Assembly: GCA_001599935.1 (NCBI GenBank)
Contig: BCIJ01000014.1
Location: 62,001-126,000, forward strand
Origin: Holtermannia corniformis
Lineage: Eukaryota > Basidiomycota > Tremellomycetes > Holtermanniales
Length of the DNA stretch: 64,000 nt
Direction: 5' to 3'
Shown: in pieces, positions 1-12,177 of the stretch
How the letters are laid out: every line of letters starts with the position of its first letter
Position numbering within the stretch: position 1 is the first letter of the stretch
Program-made: the position numbers and the translations under genes
The notes under the pieces: model-generated
The model's input: the letters and a program-made list of their open reading frames with translations, nothing else
Told to the model about the DNA's origin: nothing
The model's database searches: none

Positions 1-87
1 TGACGTCAGGAGCGCCCGGTTTGCCACCGGGTCAGCCGGTCTGCTGGAACCATCAACAACCACTACAACACCTTGAAGACATCAACA

Positions 88-451
88 ATGGGACTCGGAG
101 ACGCTATTTCCAACCTGATCCAAGGGATTTTGAACATCTTTACTGTACGTGCCAAGTCGCATGTTATGGACGACATTTGACAACTGCCAGGCAATCATCC
201 AGACTATTCTGGGCGTCATCACGGGCGCTCTCAACCTCGTTTGGGGAGTATTTGAGAACATTGCTGGTTTCGTTGGCTCAAGCGCCCATTTTGTTGCCTG
301 TGAGTATACGTCCGTTCTCGGTGCATGGCGCTCATATGCTTCGACAGCCAACTTCATTATTTTGGGCTTCCTCTTGCTTGCATTTGTTATCTACAAGGAC
401 CGCAACACGCGCGGCACGGTTGGTAATAACATCAAGAAGAAGGTCCAGTGA
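88..451 (+). CDS. Small two-segment membrane protein, unknown
   Basis: Three exons (88-144, 191-299, 348-451) joined across GT..AG introns of 46 and 48 nt give one open 89-residue protein. Residues 1-50 are mostly Ile, Leu, Gly, Val and Ala with few charges, and residues 50-75 form a second strongly hydrophobic segment. The protein ends in a basic tail with the residues NIKKKVQ. It therefore looks like a very small integral membrane protein with a positively charged cytoplasmic end. No known family is recognised. Frame is kept at both junctions, and both introns have the length usual for this genome, which is the main support for a real gene. Confidence 0.6.
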
Positions 452-795
452 GGAGGGTGCCTTGTAGTTGGAAATGATCTGAAGTACGATGTAATGTGTC
501 GATGTGTCAATCATTGCCGCTCGCTGGTGGGTGGCACGCCAAGGCGTGATGTGATATGGGGGCTATAGGAGCCTGGCGTACCAGGTCTGACGTGCCAAGG
601 GATGATCCTTCAGCAGTCACGAGGGCGATAAATAGCAGGCAGTGGAAGTCATTATGTACTGTGGAAGTCAGCATGTACGCAGCTTGCATGCCTTCGTCAT
701 GTCAGTGATCTCCTTTCACCGCCATCTCCGCGGTGCTAGCTACCGGGCGGCGAGACTCGCATCCACCACCGGCACTACAGTATCCACCAACGACC

Positions 796-1020
796 ATGTC
801 GACAACTCCCGAGTGCTGTCCATTGCCGCCATGCAGCGAGCAAGTGGACGAAGTGACTGGCGTCCAGGACATTGAAATGGTAGGACAGCAACCGGCGCCC
901 ATCGCACCAATGCAATATGCGAAGGTGACTCCTACGATTTCGCAGAAGGCTGCAGACATAGATTATACCATGTCGTCCGCAGCAACCGGATGGGTTCATG
1001 GTCCACCGGGTCAGTCGTAG
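796..1020 (+). CDS. Possible small Pro/Gln-rich protein
   Basis: An uninterrupted frame of 74 codons starts at an ATG and ends at a TAG. It encodes a peptide with paired cysteines near the start and many Pro, Gln and Thr residues. There is no family match, no visible signal peptide and no splice site that would help decide. It lies between the small membrane protein and the 3' end of the WSC gene. It may be chance coding or part of an untranslated region. Confidence 0.2.
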   Translation: MSTTPECCPLPPCSEQVDEVTGVQDIEMVGQQPAPIAPMQYAKVTPTISQKAADIDYTMSSAATGWVHGPPGQS

Positions 1021-1233
1021 AGCAACGCTGCTGTTCGGTTGTGTGAAAAGGCATGAATGAGTCTTCTGCGGCTCCAACGCCTCTGTGTCATCTGCACTGG
1101 TATCCCAGCCATGCTTGTCTCATCTTGAGCTTGTGACAGTCGTTTGGGAAAAAGAGCGTACATGCGTGGAGCGCAACTTCCAACTATACATGCTGCAAAG
1201 AGAGGAAAGACGATATGACAGCAGCGAACGTTC

Positions 1234-4200
1234 TTAAGCGGCCCCAGCAGCTGAATAAAGGCTGAGGGTCCACGAGCCACCTGTGCAATGATCAGTCTCT
1301 GCCCCTCGGCACATGACGAAAGACTGACCGCAAAATTGAGCACCGTCGCCTGGGCAGACGTAGTTGCAGCGACCTTCATCCAGCAGGCTGAGCGAGGCAC
1401 CGTTCGAGAGCGCATTGCCGACCCAGCACTGCGTCGCGTATTCCATACCTGCGTACTGGAAACCTGCCGCCGCGGCAGCCTTGACACAGGCGATGGGCGA
1501 GTTTTGACCAGCCGGAAGTGGAAGCTGAGTAGTGAGGGCACGACCAGTGATACCGTCGCTGATACAGCCACGGTAGCTCCAGTCAGTCGGCAGGGTAACC
1601 GTTGCAACAGCCTTGTCCGGGTTGACATAGAGACTGAGGGCGCTAGGCTGCGGTTGTCAGACCTCACACTTGCTGTGTATACTGCCGAACTCACCCCCCC
1701 GCAAGTGGCAGTCGAGTCACCCGCACAAGACTGGTAGCATTGCGTCGACTTGAGCGAAAGAGTTGCGGCGCCCATCAAGGCGTCTCCGCAGTAGCACTGT
1801 ACAGTTGGTCAGAAATCGACAGCTTCGTTCGCGGTACCTACCTCGCGACCGAATTCCAAACCGGCGATGCCAAAGCCTCGAGCAGCACAGAAAGCTGTGC
1901 ACGACGAGACAGTCATATCGCTGCTAGCATACGAGGCCGCGCGAAGGGCACGGCCCTGCACCTCCTGGATGCACCCGGTGTAGTTGTAGCTGTTGACGGT
2001 GGTTGCCACGTATGCAGGGTTCCTGTAGAGTTGAATGGCGTTTGGACCGCCACAACTCTGGGTTGGGTCGCCGCTGCAGGGCATGTCGCAGAAGGTGCTC
2101 GTCGGCGGCTTTGACAATGACGCATCGCCCACGATCGAGTCGCCGCAGAGGCATTCTGATACCGTGAGCGTCATCCGTCACGCTTCCTGTACTCCACTCA
2201 CCACGAGCGTATTCCAAGCCGGCGTATGGGAATCCGCGCGTACCACAGTACTGAAGACACGATGTGATCGTCATGGTATCGTCGGCGTAGAACGCGTCGG
2301 CCAGCGCACGGGAATCACGCGTGCTCTCCGCAATGCACGAAATGGCAGCAGCGGACCAGCCGGTAGGCAGTTCGACATTTGCGTTGGGACGTGCTATGCG
2401 TGTCAGTTGCAGCTGGACACATGAGTGACACTCACTCAGATCAGTTGTAAGCTTGGCTGCAATCAACGTCGTTGCCGTCCAGAGGCTCAATGATGACCAA
2501 CCACCCTGAAACTGTCAGCGGCCCCGTATGCTCAGATCCGCAGTTGACATACGCAGTTGACAGTGCTGTTCCCGCCACACGAGATGCCGCAGGTCGACGT
2601 GCGCGAAGTCGTCGCACCTAGACATGTCAGCTTGAAGTCTAACTCCTCTGACGCACTAACCGTTGCTGAGCCACGCTCCACAGTAGCACTCTACGTAGTA
2701 TCAGCATGCACACCCAATACCGCCTATGACCGACCAAGACCGTACTCGATCTGAGTGCTAGTAAGCGGATGTTCCAATAAGACCAGGATCACTTACCCCC
2801 GCCAGTGGCAAACCCCTGGCTTGACAAGCAGCGGTACACATTTCGGGTGTCATTTTGCTGTTCGACATTGAGTAAGTGGTCAAGGCGCGACCCGTGGTGC
2901 CCTCCTGGATGCACGGTGCCGCAGTATACTGCTGCCACCCCGGAATGGATGGGATCGCTACTGTAGGCGTTGGCGAGGCACTCGCGGAGCTGGTCGTCGT
3001 TGAAGTCGCGGCAGTGGAGCTAGATGAGGAGATGGTGGTGGTGGTTGGCGAAGCAGTCGACGTAGAGCTGGTTGGCGAAGCAGTCGACGTAGAGCTGGTT
3101 GAAGACGTAGTTGACGAAGACGTAATTGACGAAGATGAGCTTGACGGAGATGAGCTTGACGAAGATAAGCTCGACGAAGATGAGCTCGACGAAGATGAGC
3201 TGGTCGATGGGCTCAAAGAGGAGCTCGACGAAGAGCTCGACGAAGAGCTCGACGAAGAGCTCGACGAAGAAGCGCGCGACGATGAACTCGACGCGGCTAC
3301 TATCGACGACGAGGACGAAATCGCGGCGACGGAAGAACTTGAGCTTGCCACGCTTGAAGAGACAACACTCGATGAGGAACTCTTGGCAACAGACGAGCTT
3401 GAGGAGCTCGAGGCAACAGCTGCAGCCGACGAGATTGAGCTGGAAGCGACCGACGAAGAGGTGCTCGAAGCCGCCTGGGCTTTATAAATACGATCACGCT
3501 AAGGGCCTGACCACTCACTTTTGACGAGCTGCTTGAAGATGCGGCCGCGGTCGAAGAAGCAACAGAAGACGAGCTAGAAGGACGCGCCGATGACGATGAC
3601 AACGAGGAAGCAGCAGACGACGTGGTAGACGTTGCCTGCATCTCAGTCAGTGAGGCATTATGATCACTCAGCCAAACGTACCTTCACCGAGCTACTGCTG
3701 GACGTCGAAGTGGGCGCCTGCCATGGATTGGCACCACCATTCGTATATGTGGCTGATGCTGAAGGTTTCGCATCTTTCGTGCCGTAGTAGGATACGTAGA
3801 AGCTTGAGGCGACTTCAGCTGCCAGGACAAGGAAAGGCTTGAATGGATGCTACTTACGACAGATCTTGCCACGAGTACACGCCTTGCGGAAGATTGAGCC
3901 CATACCTAGAGAGGGTCAGCTGCACAGCATGAACGATCACAAAAGCCACTCACTCGTCATAGTACCTTGAAGCGCTGTGTGAGTACCGACTGTCAACACG
4001 CTCAAATAAGCTCACCAGTCTTTAACTGTAGCCGAAGTGAGCTTTGAACATACTGTCAAGTTTGTGACATACCATAGTCCAGGTTGTAACCGTACCAGCC
4101 CCATGTTGTCCACGTGGTCCAGTTGAACTTGGTGAAATTCTGCGAGGATCAGCACACCGAGCAACAAAGCGAGCGGTAGACTGTAAACACTGACCTTCCA

Positions 4201-4359
4201 GGGGTCGGTCGCTGTCGCCCCCGCCGCCGTTGTGGTCGTGGTCACTGTCGTAGCAAAGTTGCTTGGGGGTGGTACCGCCCGCTTGACCGGCAATCGAGCG
4301 TCCGCGCCAGAAGAAGCCAGAAGAAGAGCGACGGTGAGCCAGCCGAAGAGTTGCACCAT
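1234..4359 (-). CDS. Secreted WSC-domain protein, four WSC repeats, Ser-rich
   Basis: The start at 4359 gives a classic signal peptide (hydrophobic core VALLLASSGADA) followed by a Thr-rich stretch. Several short exons come next, then a very long Ser-rich region (about 3640-2990), then four WSC-type cysteine domains. Each domain has the pattern of Gly-Arg-Ala-Leu, then Cys-xxx-Cys, then Gly-[FLP]-x-Y/L-AG-E-[YF], and a CG ending. The last domain is completed by splicing an intron inside its CPGDGAQFCGG motif, just before the stop. WSC domains bind glucans and occur in cell-wall stress sensors and wall enzymes. No transmembrane segment follows the WSC part, so this looks like a wall-bound secreted protein rather than a Wsc sensor. 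The exact exon set in the Ser-rich part is uncertain. Confidence 0.8.
3035..3300. repeat. Tandem repeats coding the Ser-rich linker
   Basis: On the plus strand a 27-nt unit with the core GGCGAAGCAGTCGACGTAGA occurs twice in a row near 3045-3100. It is followed by many near-identical 9- to 12-nt units of the type GACGAAGAGCTC up to about 3270. Read on the minus strand they encode the poly-Ser linker of the WSC protein. Such repeats tend to vary in copy number between strains. Confidence 0.75.
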
Positions 4360-5499
4360 GGTGACAAGTCTTGCCTTGCGCTGTGTCGATGATTAGTGTG
4401 TAAAGAGCGTGAGGGAGAATATGTATGTGGCGAGTGAGGTTCCAGAGAATTGGCGTCGCTCCACATGTCTCTTGAGATATGTATGACATCGGCCGGTTGG
4501 CATGCCAGGAGCCTTGCCGTTGAGCAGCCGATAGTCTCGGCGCGTTCCTGATCCGCCTTACCGCCCAAACAAACAAACCCCAGCGCGCAGAGGGCGTACG
4601 ATCGCCGGGTGATCGAGACGGAACCGGGAATTCTCGTCAGGTTCATCCGATGGCCGGTTTTCTGAACCTTGATCGGGAATCGCCCCGGTGATCTTGGGCC
4701 TCGCCTAGGTTGTGAAGTAATTAGCGCAGCTTCGATGGAAGCCACAAGGTCTGAGTTGGCGCTCGTAAGGGTTGCCGACGTCGGCTGGCGTGACACTTGG
4801 TCTCTGCAATCGGATCACGGCATACGCTAACGGATCTGTCGAGCTGGCCTGCGCTGAGCTGTGCAAAATGCCTAGCACAGGTGTTGGAGCAACGCAGTGC
4901 CGAGGTCCAGACCAGGTGGCTCAGGCAGAGACTAATTTGTAGGTCAGCTCGATTCCTTGCGGTACGAGCACATCCTTCGGCAAACCCCGTCAAGACCCCA
5001 CGTACATACCGGGCGGCCACGGGTCGGACTGTTGCTGCGTTGACGGGCTCAAGACGCCAGAAGACAATCCAATGAAGACGCAAACAGTACGAGTCGCGCT
5101 CCTCAACATACCGTAGCGAGACGTCAAGTATGTACCAGAGCAGAGATTCTGCGGATTTATGAAAACATACCAAAGGTCTGTGAGCTGACTTGCCTTGCGA
5201 GGCACTGCGCGAGACATCACTTATCCGAGAATTCTCGCCATCGATCTGCGTTCGTCATATGCCAGCTACCGCCTCACACCCGCGTCCGAAATCTGCATGG
5301 ATCAGTGGATGCCTGATGTCAGTGCCACAGGCGACGGCGTGACTGTAAATGATGGACAGGTCTTACGAAGCAGCGATTGAAAGACGCCAAAATACCGTGA
5401 AGACCGCCTTCATCGTACTCTATCTCACACAATCCATGGAACGCTAGCGAAACGAATGAAGGGGCCAACATGCCGTCGTGATGGGTAAAGACCGTATGT
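4360..5499. other. Intergenic, 1.1 kb, nothing recognised
   Basis: This lies between the start of the WSC gene and the 3' end of the E2 gene. Open frames here are short, do not chain through plausible splice sites and match no family. It should hold the WSC promoter near 4360-4700 and the E2 3' UTR near 5400-5500. Confidence 0.6.
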
Positions 5500-6327
<828 letters not shown>

Positions 6328-6755
6328 GGTGTGCGGTTGGGCAGGTAGAGACTGGGTTCACTGCAGTACAGACAAGTGGAAAGGGTGGCAAAGACAGGGA
6401 TGACCAATGAAGCTCCGTCAGCTCGTCTTCCGCCGAATTTGTCGAGCAAGAGTAGCAGCGATGCAGGGACGATACTGACAGTGTACCAAAGGGCCTTGCG
6501 GGATGCGTAGAGTGGTCGTCTGCGCCGTGTGCAGTGCGATGGACGGCGATAGACACGGCGAGAACGAGCTCAGGGGCACAGAGGTCCAAGCTGCAACCCC
6601 GGGAAACGCCGAGCCGCGCGGTCAAGGGGTTAGCAGCGCGACTTGGGCACCGCTACTCAGGTCGTGGCTGTTCACATTGAGACGATATCCATACGTATTC
6701 ACATACAGGCAGAAAACCAGCTCCGTCTGTTCTATGGCAAGCTACAGGCAGGTCT
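6328..6755. other. Intergenic, E2 promoter and P450 3' end
   Basis: This 428-bp gap lies between the E2 start and the P450 stop. No coding, RNA or repeat signal was recognised. Both genes are on the minus strand, so the gap must hold the E2 promoter. Confidence 0.5.
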
Positions 6756-8513
6756 TTACGTTTTCTCCGCCCACGCCTCTCTCGGCTCGAACACCACGCG
6801 CAAGTTGAGCGGTGCGAGTAGTCCGCCCGGAGTCAGTTTCGGCGATGGGATGCCATCAGGCAAGCGCACGACAAAGCGCTTGAGTATGGTTGCCACGACA
6901 ACGTTGAGCTCCGTCAGCGCAAACTTCTGCCCGGGACCTGTCATGGTCAGCACTATGCTGTAGGATGTTGGTGTTACGCACAAGCCCTCATCCCGCCGTG
7001 GAACGAGACAAAATCTCCCGTGTATTGTGCGTTCCGAGCGAGCTTGTCGATCTCCGCCACTGAATCGCCCCAGCGCGCTGGCCTGAATTCAGCGGCATCG
7101 GGCGCCCAGCGTGCCGAATTGCGGTGGATAGCGGGGACGTTGTAGCCGACATACGCGTCTTTGGGGACGTGAAACGACTGCAGGACTGCGTCTCTCGAAA
7201 GTTTGCGGTTGAAGAGCTGCGAGATCGGCGGGTAGAGTCGGATCGTCTCGAGGATGAAGGCATGGCGGAGGGGTTGCGCCTCGTTGTCGTCAGTTGTCTT
7301 GGCTTCTTGGTAGATCGCTTGTTGGAGGTCCTGCGTGTGCTCAATGCGCAAGTCGTTCGTTTTCGCGCGGGGACTTACAGGATGGATGCAAAGCATCCAT
7401 AGCACACTGTTGAGCGCCTGCTGAACATTTTCGTGTCCGGCAATGTAGATGACTGATGACAGGTCAGCTTCGCCTTCCAATGAGCCAGCCATCGCACTCT
7501 TGAGGTTGTCGATATACTGTCGCTCAGTCCAATCCCCGCTGAGCAGAGCCTCCTCCATTGCCTTCATCAGCACCGATGGAGCTTCTTGCCGTTCGGCCAC
7601 ATGCGTCCCGAGCGCTATCTTGGCGCCGTCCGAAGCAAGTGACGCCGTCACCTCGTCCTCCAGAGCCGCGATGCTCTTGTATGCAATCTGGCGCGATGGC
7701 ACCAAACGTGGGAAATGGTCAAATATGGGGAATGCGAGAAAGAATGGATTGAAGATGTGCTTTTTGATGACGGTGTGGATGGCGTGGATGACGGGTGGAG
7801 GTTCTTGAAGGAACTGAGATGGTCAGTGAGGCCGTACAGACGCGCCAAACGTACCTTGAGATCCTTGCCAAACATGACCGAGGTGACACTTTGCATCGAG
7901 AAGCGCTGGATCAGTGGGTTGACGAGTACCCCGACGTTGCGCGAAGAAGATCCAGGTAGGCTGGCGAGAAGATCGACAAACTCATGCGAAATGGTGACCA
8001 ACTTGTTCACGTCGAATGGGGCCTGTAGCGCCGGCCGCATCACCTTGCGGTACTTGTTCCATGTCTGTAGATTTAGCCGAGGCTCATCGGCTCCGCTCGA
8101 CCCACCTCTCCCGTGGTCGAAATGATGTTAGAACCCGTGAGCTGGCTGATAGCCGCATGTGGAAGCTTGAAGATGTTGCCGTGCTTTTGGTACAGATCCT
8201 TCTCCTCTCTGAAGAGCGGAACGATGCCTTCAGGCGTGCCAACGAGGATGTTCCACGTTGAGCCAAAGTAAATCTTGACGGCGCCGTAGCGAGCTACCTT
8301 GGGTGCTACAAAGCGCGCATAGTATTCGTCTTGACCAAGTAGCTTGGGCCGCAAAGGTCCCGGTAGGCGCATTGCCAACAGCGGCACAAAAGGAACCCAG
8401 ATGGGGATCGTAGGCAACTCTGGGGCGAGGTTGCGGGGCGGGAGGGCATAGCGGATGTAAAGGATCGAGAGGACCAGGACTGCGCCGCAGACTGTATAGA
8501 GAACCTGCGTCAT
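6756..8513 (-). CDS. Cytochrome P450, CYP56/Dit2-like
   Basis: The start at 8513 gives an N-terminal membrane anchor (VCGAVLVLSILYIRYAL). The segment RYGAVKIYFGSTWNILVGTP and the following LYQKHGN..PH region strongly resemble yeast Dit2 (CYP56). The I-helix contains AGHEN, the K-helix ETIRLYPP, and the heme loop FHGGMRACPGQKFALTE, whose cysteine codon is split by a 39-nt intron. The C-terminal LTPGGLLAPLNLRVVF block also fits the family. In Saccharomyces, Dit2 couples formyl-tyrosine for the dityrosine spore wall. Whether this fungus makes such a layer is unknown, so a general wall-aromatic or phenol oxidation role is as far as the sequence goes. Confidence 0.85.
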
Positions 8514-8967
8514 GGTGTCTGATAGTCAGTGCGGCCGCCGCAGCTGAGCTCGGTTTATCAGTATGCGTACAGAAACTGTCCGAGTTGGAGTGGGAAGTGT
8601 CCGAACCCGTCAGTACAGCGTGCACAGCAGTCAGCGTGCACAGCAGCTACGTCGTCGTATGGTCCACTGTGGCCAAGCATGATCAGCGGTGTCGAGTGGA
8701 ATGAACATCAGACGCTAGGGACAAGAGGTCGTCATTGATATCCGCCGTGCCTGGAAGCAGCAAAAGTCGGCGTGCACTCTCGGCCGGCTACGATCGCCCT
8801 TCGACCCTTTAGACCGTGATGGCCGAACGACTGCACCAATCAGCAGCTGTGCTGCACCTCGGAACGAACAGGAGTCAGCCTCTTCCTTCCACACGTGTAG
8901 TGTCTGAGCACAGGCGGCGCGTTGGTTCAAGAGGGTGTCGCGAGTTTGAGGTCCTACACCGACAACG
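8514..8967. promoter_or_regulatory. Divergent promoter region, P450 / JMJD4-like
   Basis: This 454-bp gap separates two genes transcribed away from each other, so both promoters must lie here. No clear TATA box or operator was recognised. Confidence 0.4.
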
Positions 8968-10319
8968 ATGACGGATGAGATTCCGCGCTGTGAAGAGATC
9001 ACCTACCAAGACTTCTTGGTATGCTCGGTGATGACTGGCGGGTAGTCAACTTACATGCATAGACTCGGCATCTGCTGCCGAACCGACCTTTGCTATTGGG
9101 ACCCTCGTCATCCGCCGCATGGTGGTCCACATGCACGCTCACGAAAGAGGGAGGTCCTTCGTATGACGGCTTGCGAGCTTTCGGATCGTTCACTGTGCCG
9201 GTTGCCTACACGACTCGGCGAGAGTTTTCTGAATTCAAACGGACCGAGATGGCTTTGGACGACGTCCTGGATCTGTGGGAGGCCGACCGGCAGGAGGGTC
9301 GCGAGCTGTACATCAAGGATTGGCAAATGTCGAGAGAATTGGTCAAGAAAGGCTTGCAGCCGGTCGAGGTGGCGTACGAGTGTCCAGACGTATTTCAAGG
9401 TAGGCTGCTCTTGCTGGGGACTGTTAGCTTACACCAGTACATAGATGACTGGATGACACCGCGGTTACGCACTCGCAAGCCGCCAGACGACTTTCGGTTC
9501 ACGTACCTGGGACCAGCCGGTACCTTTACTCCGCTGCATGCAGACGTGTACAACTCGTACAGCTGGTCAACCAATCTGTGCGGGCGCAAACGGTGGTGGC
9601 TGTTCCCGCCAGGCAGCGAGCCGCTTGGTGGGTTCGACGTCCGCAACCTCAAGTCTATTCAAGGCGCCTTTGAGGCCGTGCAAATGGTAATTCAAGGCCC
9701 GGCTGGCGAGGCCACGCTCACACTGCGTAGCCAGGCGAGACCATCTTCGTCCCTTCTGGCTGGTATCATCAAGTCGTCAACCTCGACTTTGTGCGTTGTG
9801 CACCGGTTTCATTGAGCGTTCTGACCACGCGTAGTGCATCTCGGTCAATCAAAACTGGTTCAACTCGACAACACTGGCATCGGTGTATCAGCACCTTGTC
9901 AGCAATCAAGCCAGGGTTGAGAACTCGATTTTGGACGTCAAAGACCTTCTGCTGGAAGAGTATGCGCAGGAAGAGTCGGGCACTGGCGACGACCTGCCAC
10001 AGTGGGAGCGGGAATGGGTGCAGGCCGTACAAGAGTTATTGGAACGGGACGCGGGCTGGAATTGGACTGGGTTTTGGGAATGCGTAGCTGATAACCTTGA
10101 GGTGAGATTTGGAGTGCTTGGGCTGAGCCAGGACTGATCACGAGGCAGCGACCGCCCGCACCCCCGCACCTATCGCCGCCTGCGCGCCAAACAGCCGCCA
10201 TTGTCGCTGGTCTCGTCAGGGCATTCAAGCAGACGCGCGAGTATGTTGCTATGGAGGATATGCTCTCGCTTGTAGCTCGCGTAGAGGCAGCTGCGAAAGC
10301 TGGCATGCAGCGGACATGA
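8968..10319 (+). CDS. JmjC-domain hydroxylase, JMJD4-like
   Basis: Six exons (8968-9018, 9063-9399, 9445-9686, 9731-9790, 9835-10101, 10149-10319) give 375 residues in one frame. The Fe(II) site is visible as the HxD pair in TPLHADVYNSYSW and the distal His in FVPSGWYHQVVNL. The TYLGPAGTFTPLHAD, KRWWLFPP and SVNQNWFN segments place it with JMJD4 rather than with histone demethylases. Human JMJD4 hydroxylates a lysine of the translation termination factor eRF1. The same role here is inferred from family only. The last intron skips an in-frame stop and adds a 57-residue basic, helical tail. Confidence 0.88.
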
Positions 10320-10529
10320 CTTCCTACCATCGGGGTGCCACTTTCCCACGCCGCAACAATACCACCAGCTGCTTCGGGGGTTCGTAGAAAAGTCGGCGGC
10401 GACAGCAAGTAAACGTTTGGCAACGACATCAACCCTTGATCCTAGCACAGGTTGCATTAGATCCGGAAGACGAGTCGTAAGGTAGATAGTCACATCCCGA
10501 TTTTTCGCACCACAAACTACGTCCTCATC

Positions 10530-12058
10530 ATGCGGTCTCGGCCCATTCAACTGCTTCGCTTGCGCCACGCTGCGCCTGCTGCCCGTCCCCTTCCCCGACC
10601 TGTCATACAGGCATCGCTATTCTCAACATCCTCGCCTCGGTTCTCTGATGCTCCCCAATCACCATTCCGAGTATTCGTCAACGTGCTCAAGGAGGAGCTG
10701 CAAAAGAACAAGGACTTGCAAGACAATGTCAAGCAGTTGCAAGGCGATGTCGACAAGTTCAGCGACTCGGAGGCCATGAAGCGGACGAGGGAGATGTATG
10801 AGAAAGCTAGGGTATGTTCGGTATGCCCGGACATGGCTATTTCTCACACGCTCCCAGATCAAGGCATCGATTGAAAGCAACCCGAAGCTTGCCAAGGCGG
10901 CTGAGGATATGAAGAAGGCGGGCTTGAAGCTGTCTGATGGCATTGCCGAGGCAGTCAAGTCTTTCGAGGAGAGCGTCGTCATGAAGCAGGTTGGTTATCC
11001 CTTCCAGTCGGTCATTTCAGCTGACCGCTTAGATCGCCCGGGCGTCGTCTGCCGTGTCATCAGCTGCGGCTACTGCGACTGCGCCAGTGCGGAACACGGC
11101 GACTTACAAGGCGTTTGCAGAGTCGATCGAGGAGGCATTTGAGGATCGGTACGGGGCATACGAGGACAAGGAGGCCCGCCGAGCGCGGAGGGAGAAGCGG
11201 TTGCTCAAGGCTGGGCGGCAAGGAGGCATTGGTACAGAGGGCGTTCGGAAGCGTGTCAAGGAGAACCCAGAGTGAGTAGGCAACGTGCATGCGCGGCATC
11301 GCTAACGCCTCTAGGGCTGGCTCTGCTCTTGTAGTGTCATCCACCCCCGAGGCTGAGCCCCGTCTGTCATTCATACAAAACTCGGAGACATACCAGCGCT
11401 TGAGAGAGGCCTACGAAGACTCTGAGAACCCAATCGTTTCAAGCCTGCGGTCGATGCACCATACGATCGGCTCGTGGTTCGACGAGAACGAGACGGCCAA
11501 GGTGGTGCGCAGGATGCGCGAGCTGGACCCAGAGTGGAACATGGAGGGCTGGCAGCGGGAGCTGCGAGAATACATCGTGCCGGAAATCGTGGACGCGTAC
11601 CTGGGTGCCGACCGCGATGCGTTGAAGCTGTGGTGCAGCGAGGCGGTATGTACCTTGGTCATGACGTATCACGACGCTGACATAGGCAGACCTACAACGT
11701 CTTGTGGGCCACCATGGGTCAGTACGTCAAACAGGGCCTCATCTCCGACTCCAAGGTGCTTGATATCCGCCACGTCGACGTTCAGATGGGCAAGCTGCTC
11801 GAGGACGAGACACCAGTCTTTGTGGTCTCGTTCGCCACTCAAGAGGTGCTGCTCTTCCGAAATGCCAAGTCTGGACAGGTAGTCGTCGGCTCGGAGGACT
11901 CGGTTGAGCAGTGCCGCTACGCCGCTGTCTTCACCCGGATTGAGGGTGAGATCGACAACGAGGTAACGGGCGGGTGGAAGGTGACAGAGGTGGGTTGCAG
12001 CGCTCAGCATAAAAAGTGGAGCTAACAGGCGCAGATGGCACGGAGGGGCGGTCGATGA
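10530..12058 (+). CDS. TIM44: Mitochondrial import motor subunit Tim44
   Basis: The N-terminus MRSRPIQLLRLRHAAPAARPL is a typical mitochondrial targeting sequence. It is followed by a charged coiled-coil stretch (VFVNVLKEELQKNKDLQDNV) that matches the Tim44 start, and by the Tim44 C-terminal membrane-binding domain (WCSEATYNVLWATMGQYVKQ, then DIRHVDVQMGKLLEDETPVF). The frame passes through several 40-55 nt introns. The last intron lies four codons after GGWKV and leads to the end MARRGGR at 12058. Tim44 links the TIM23 channel to mtHsp70 on the matrix side of the inner membrane. Confidence 0.95.
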
Positions 12059-12177
12059 GCGGGCTAGAGATCATTTCGCATTGTTGGCATGTACCCCTCG
12101 CATCTCCAAATAAGTCGCACATACAGAGAATTCGGTGATCCGCAAGCAATCTGCGGAAGCTGCATGCTTCGAGAGCA

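Noticed and set aside
2876..3487. Plus-strand frame of 203 codons, very rich in Glu and Asp
   Set aside because: It is the antisense shadow of the poly-Ser coding repeats of the WSC gene (TCG/AGC repeats read as GAA/GAC/GAG). The minus-strand frame has a signal peptide and WSC domains, while this one has no family features.
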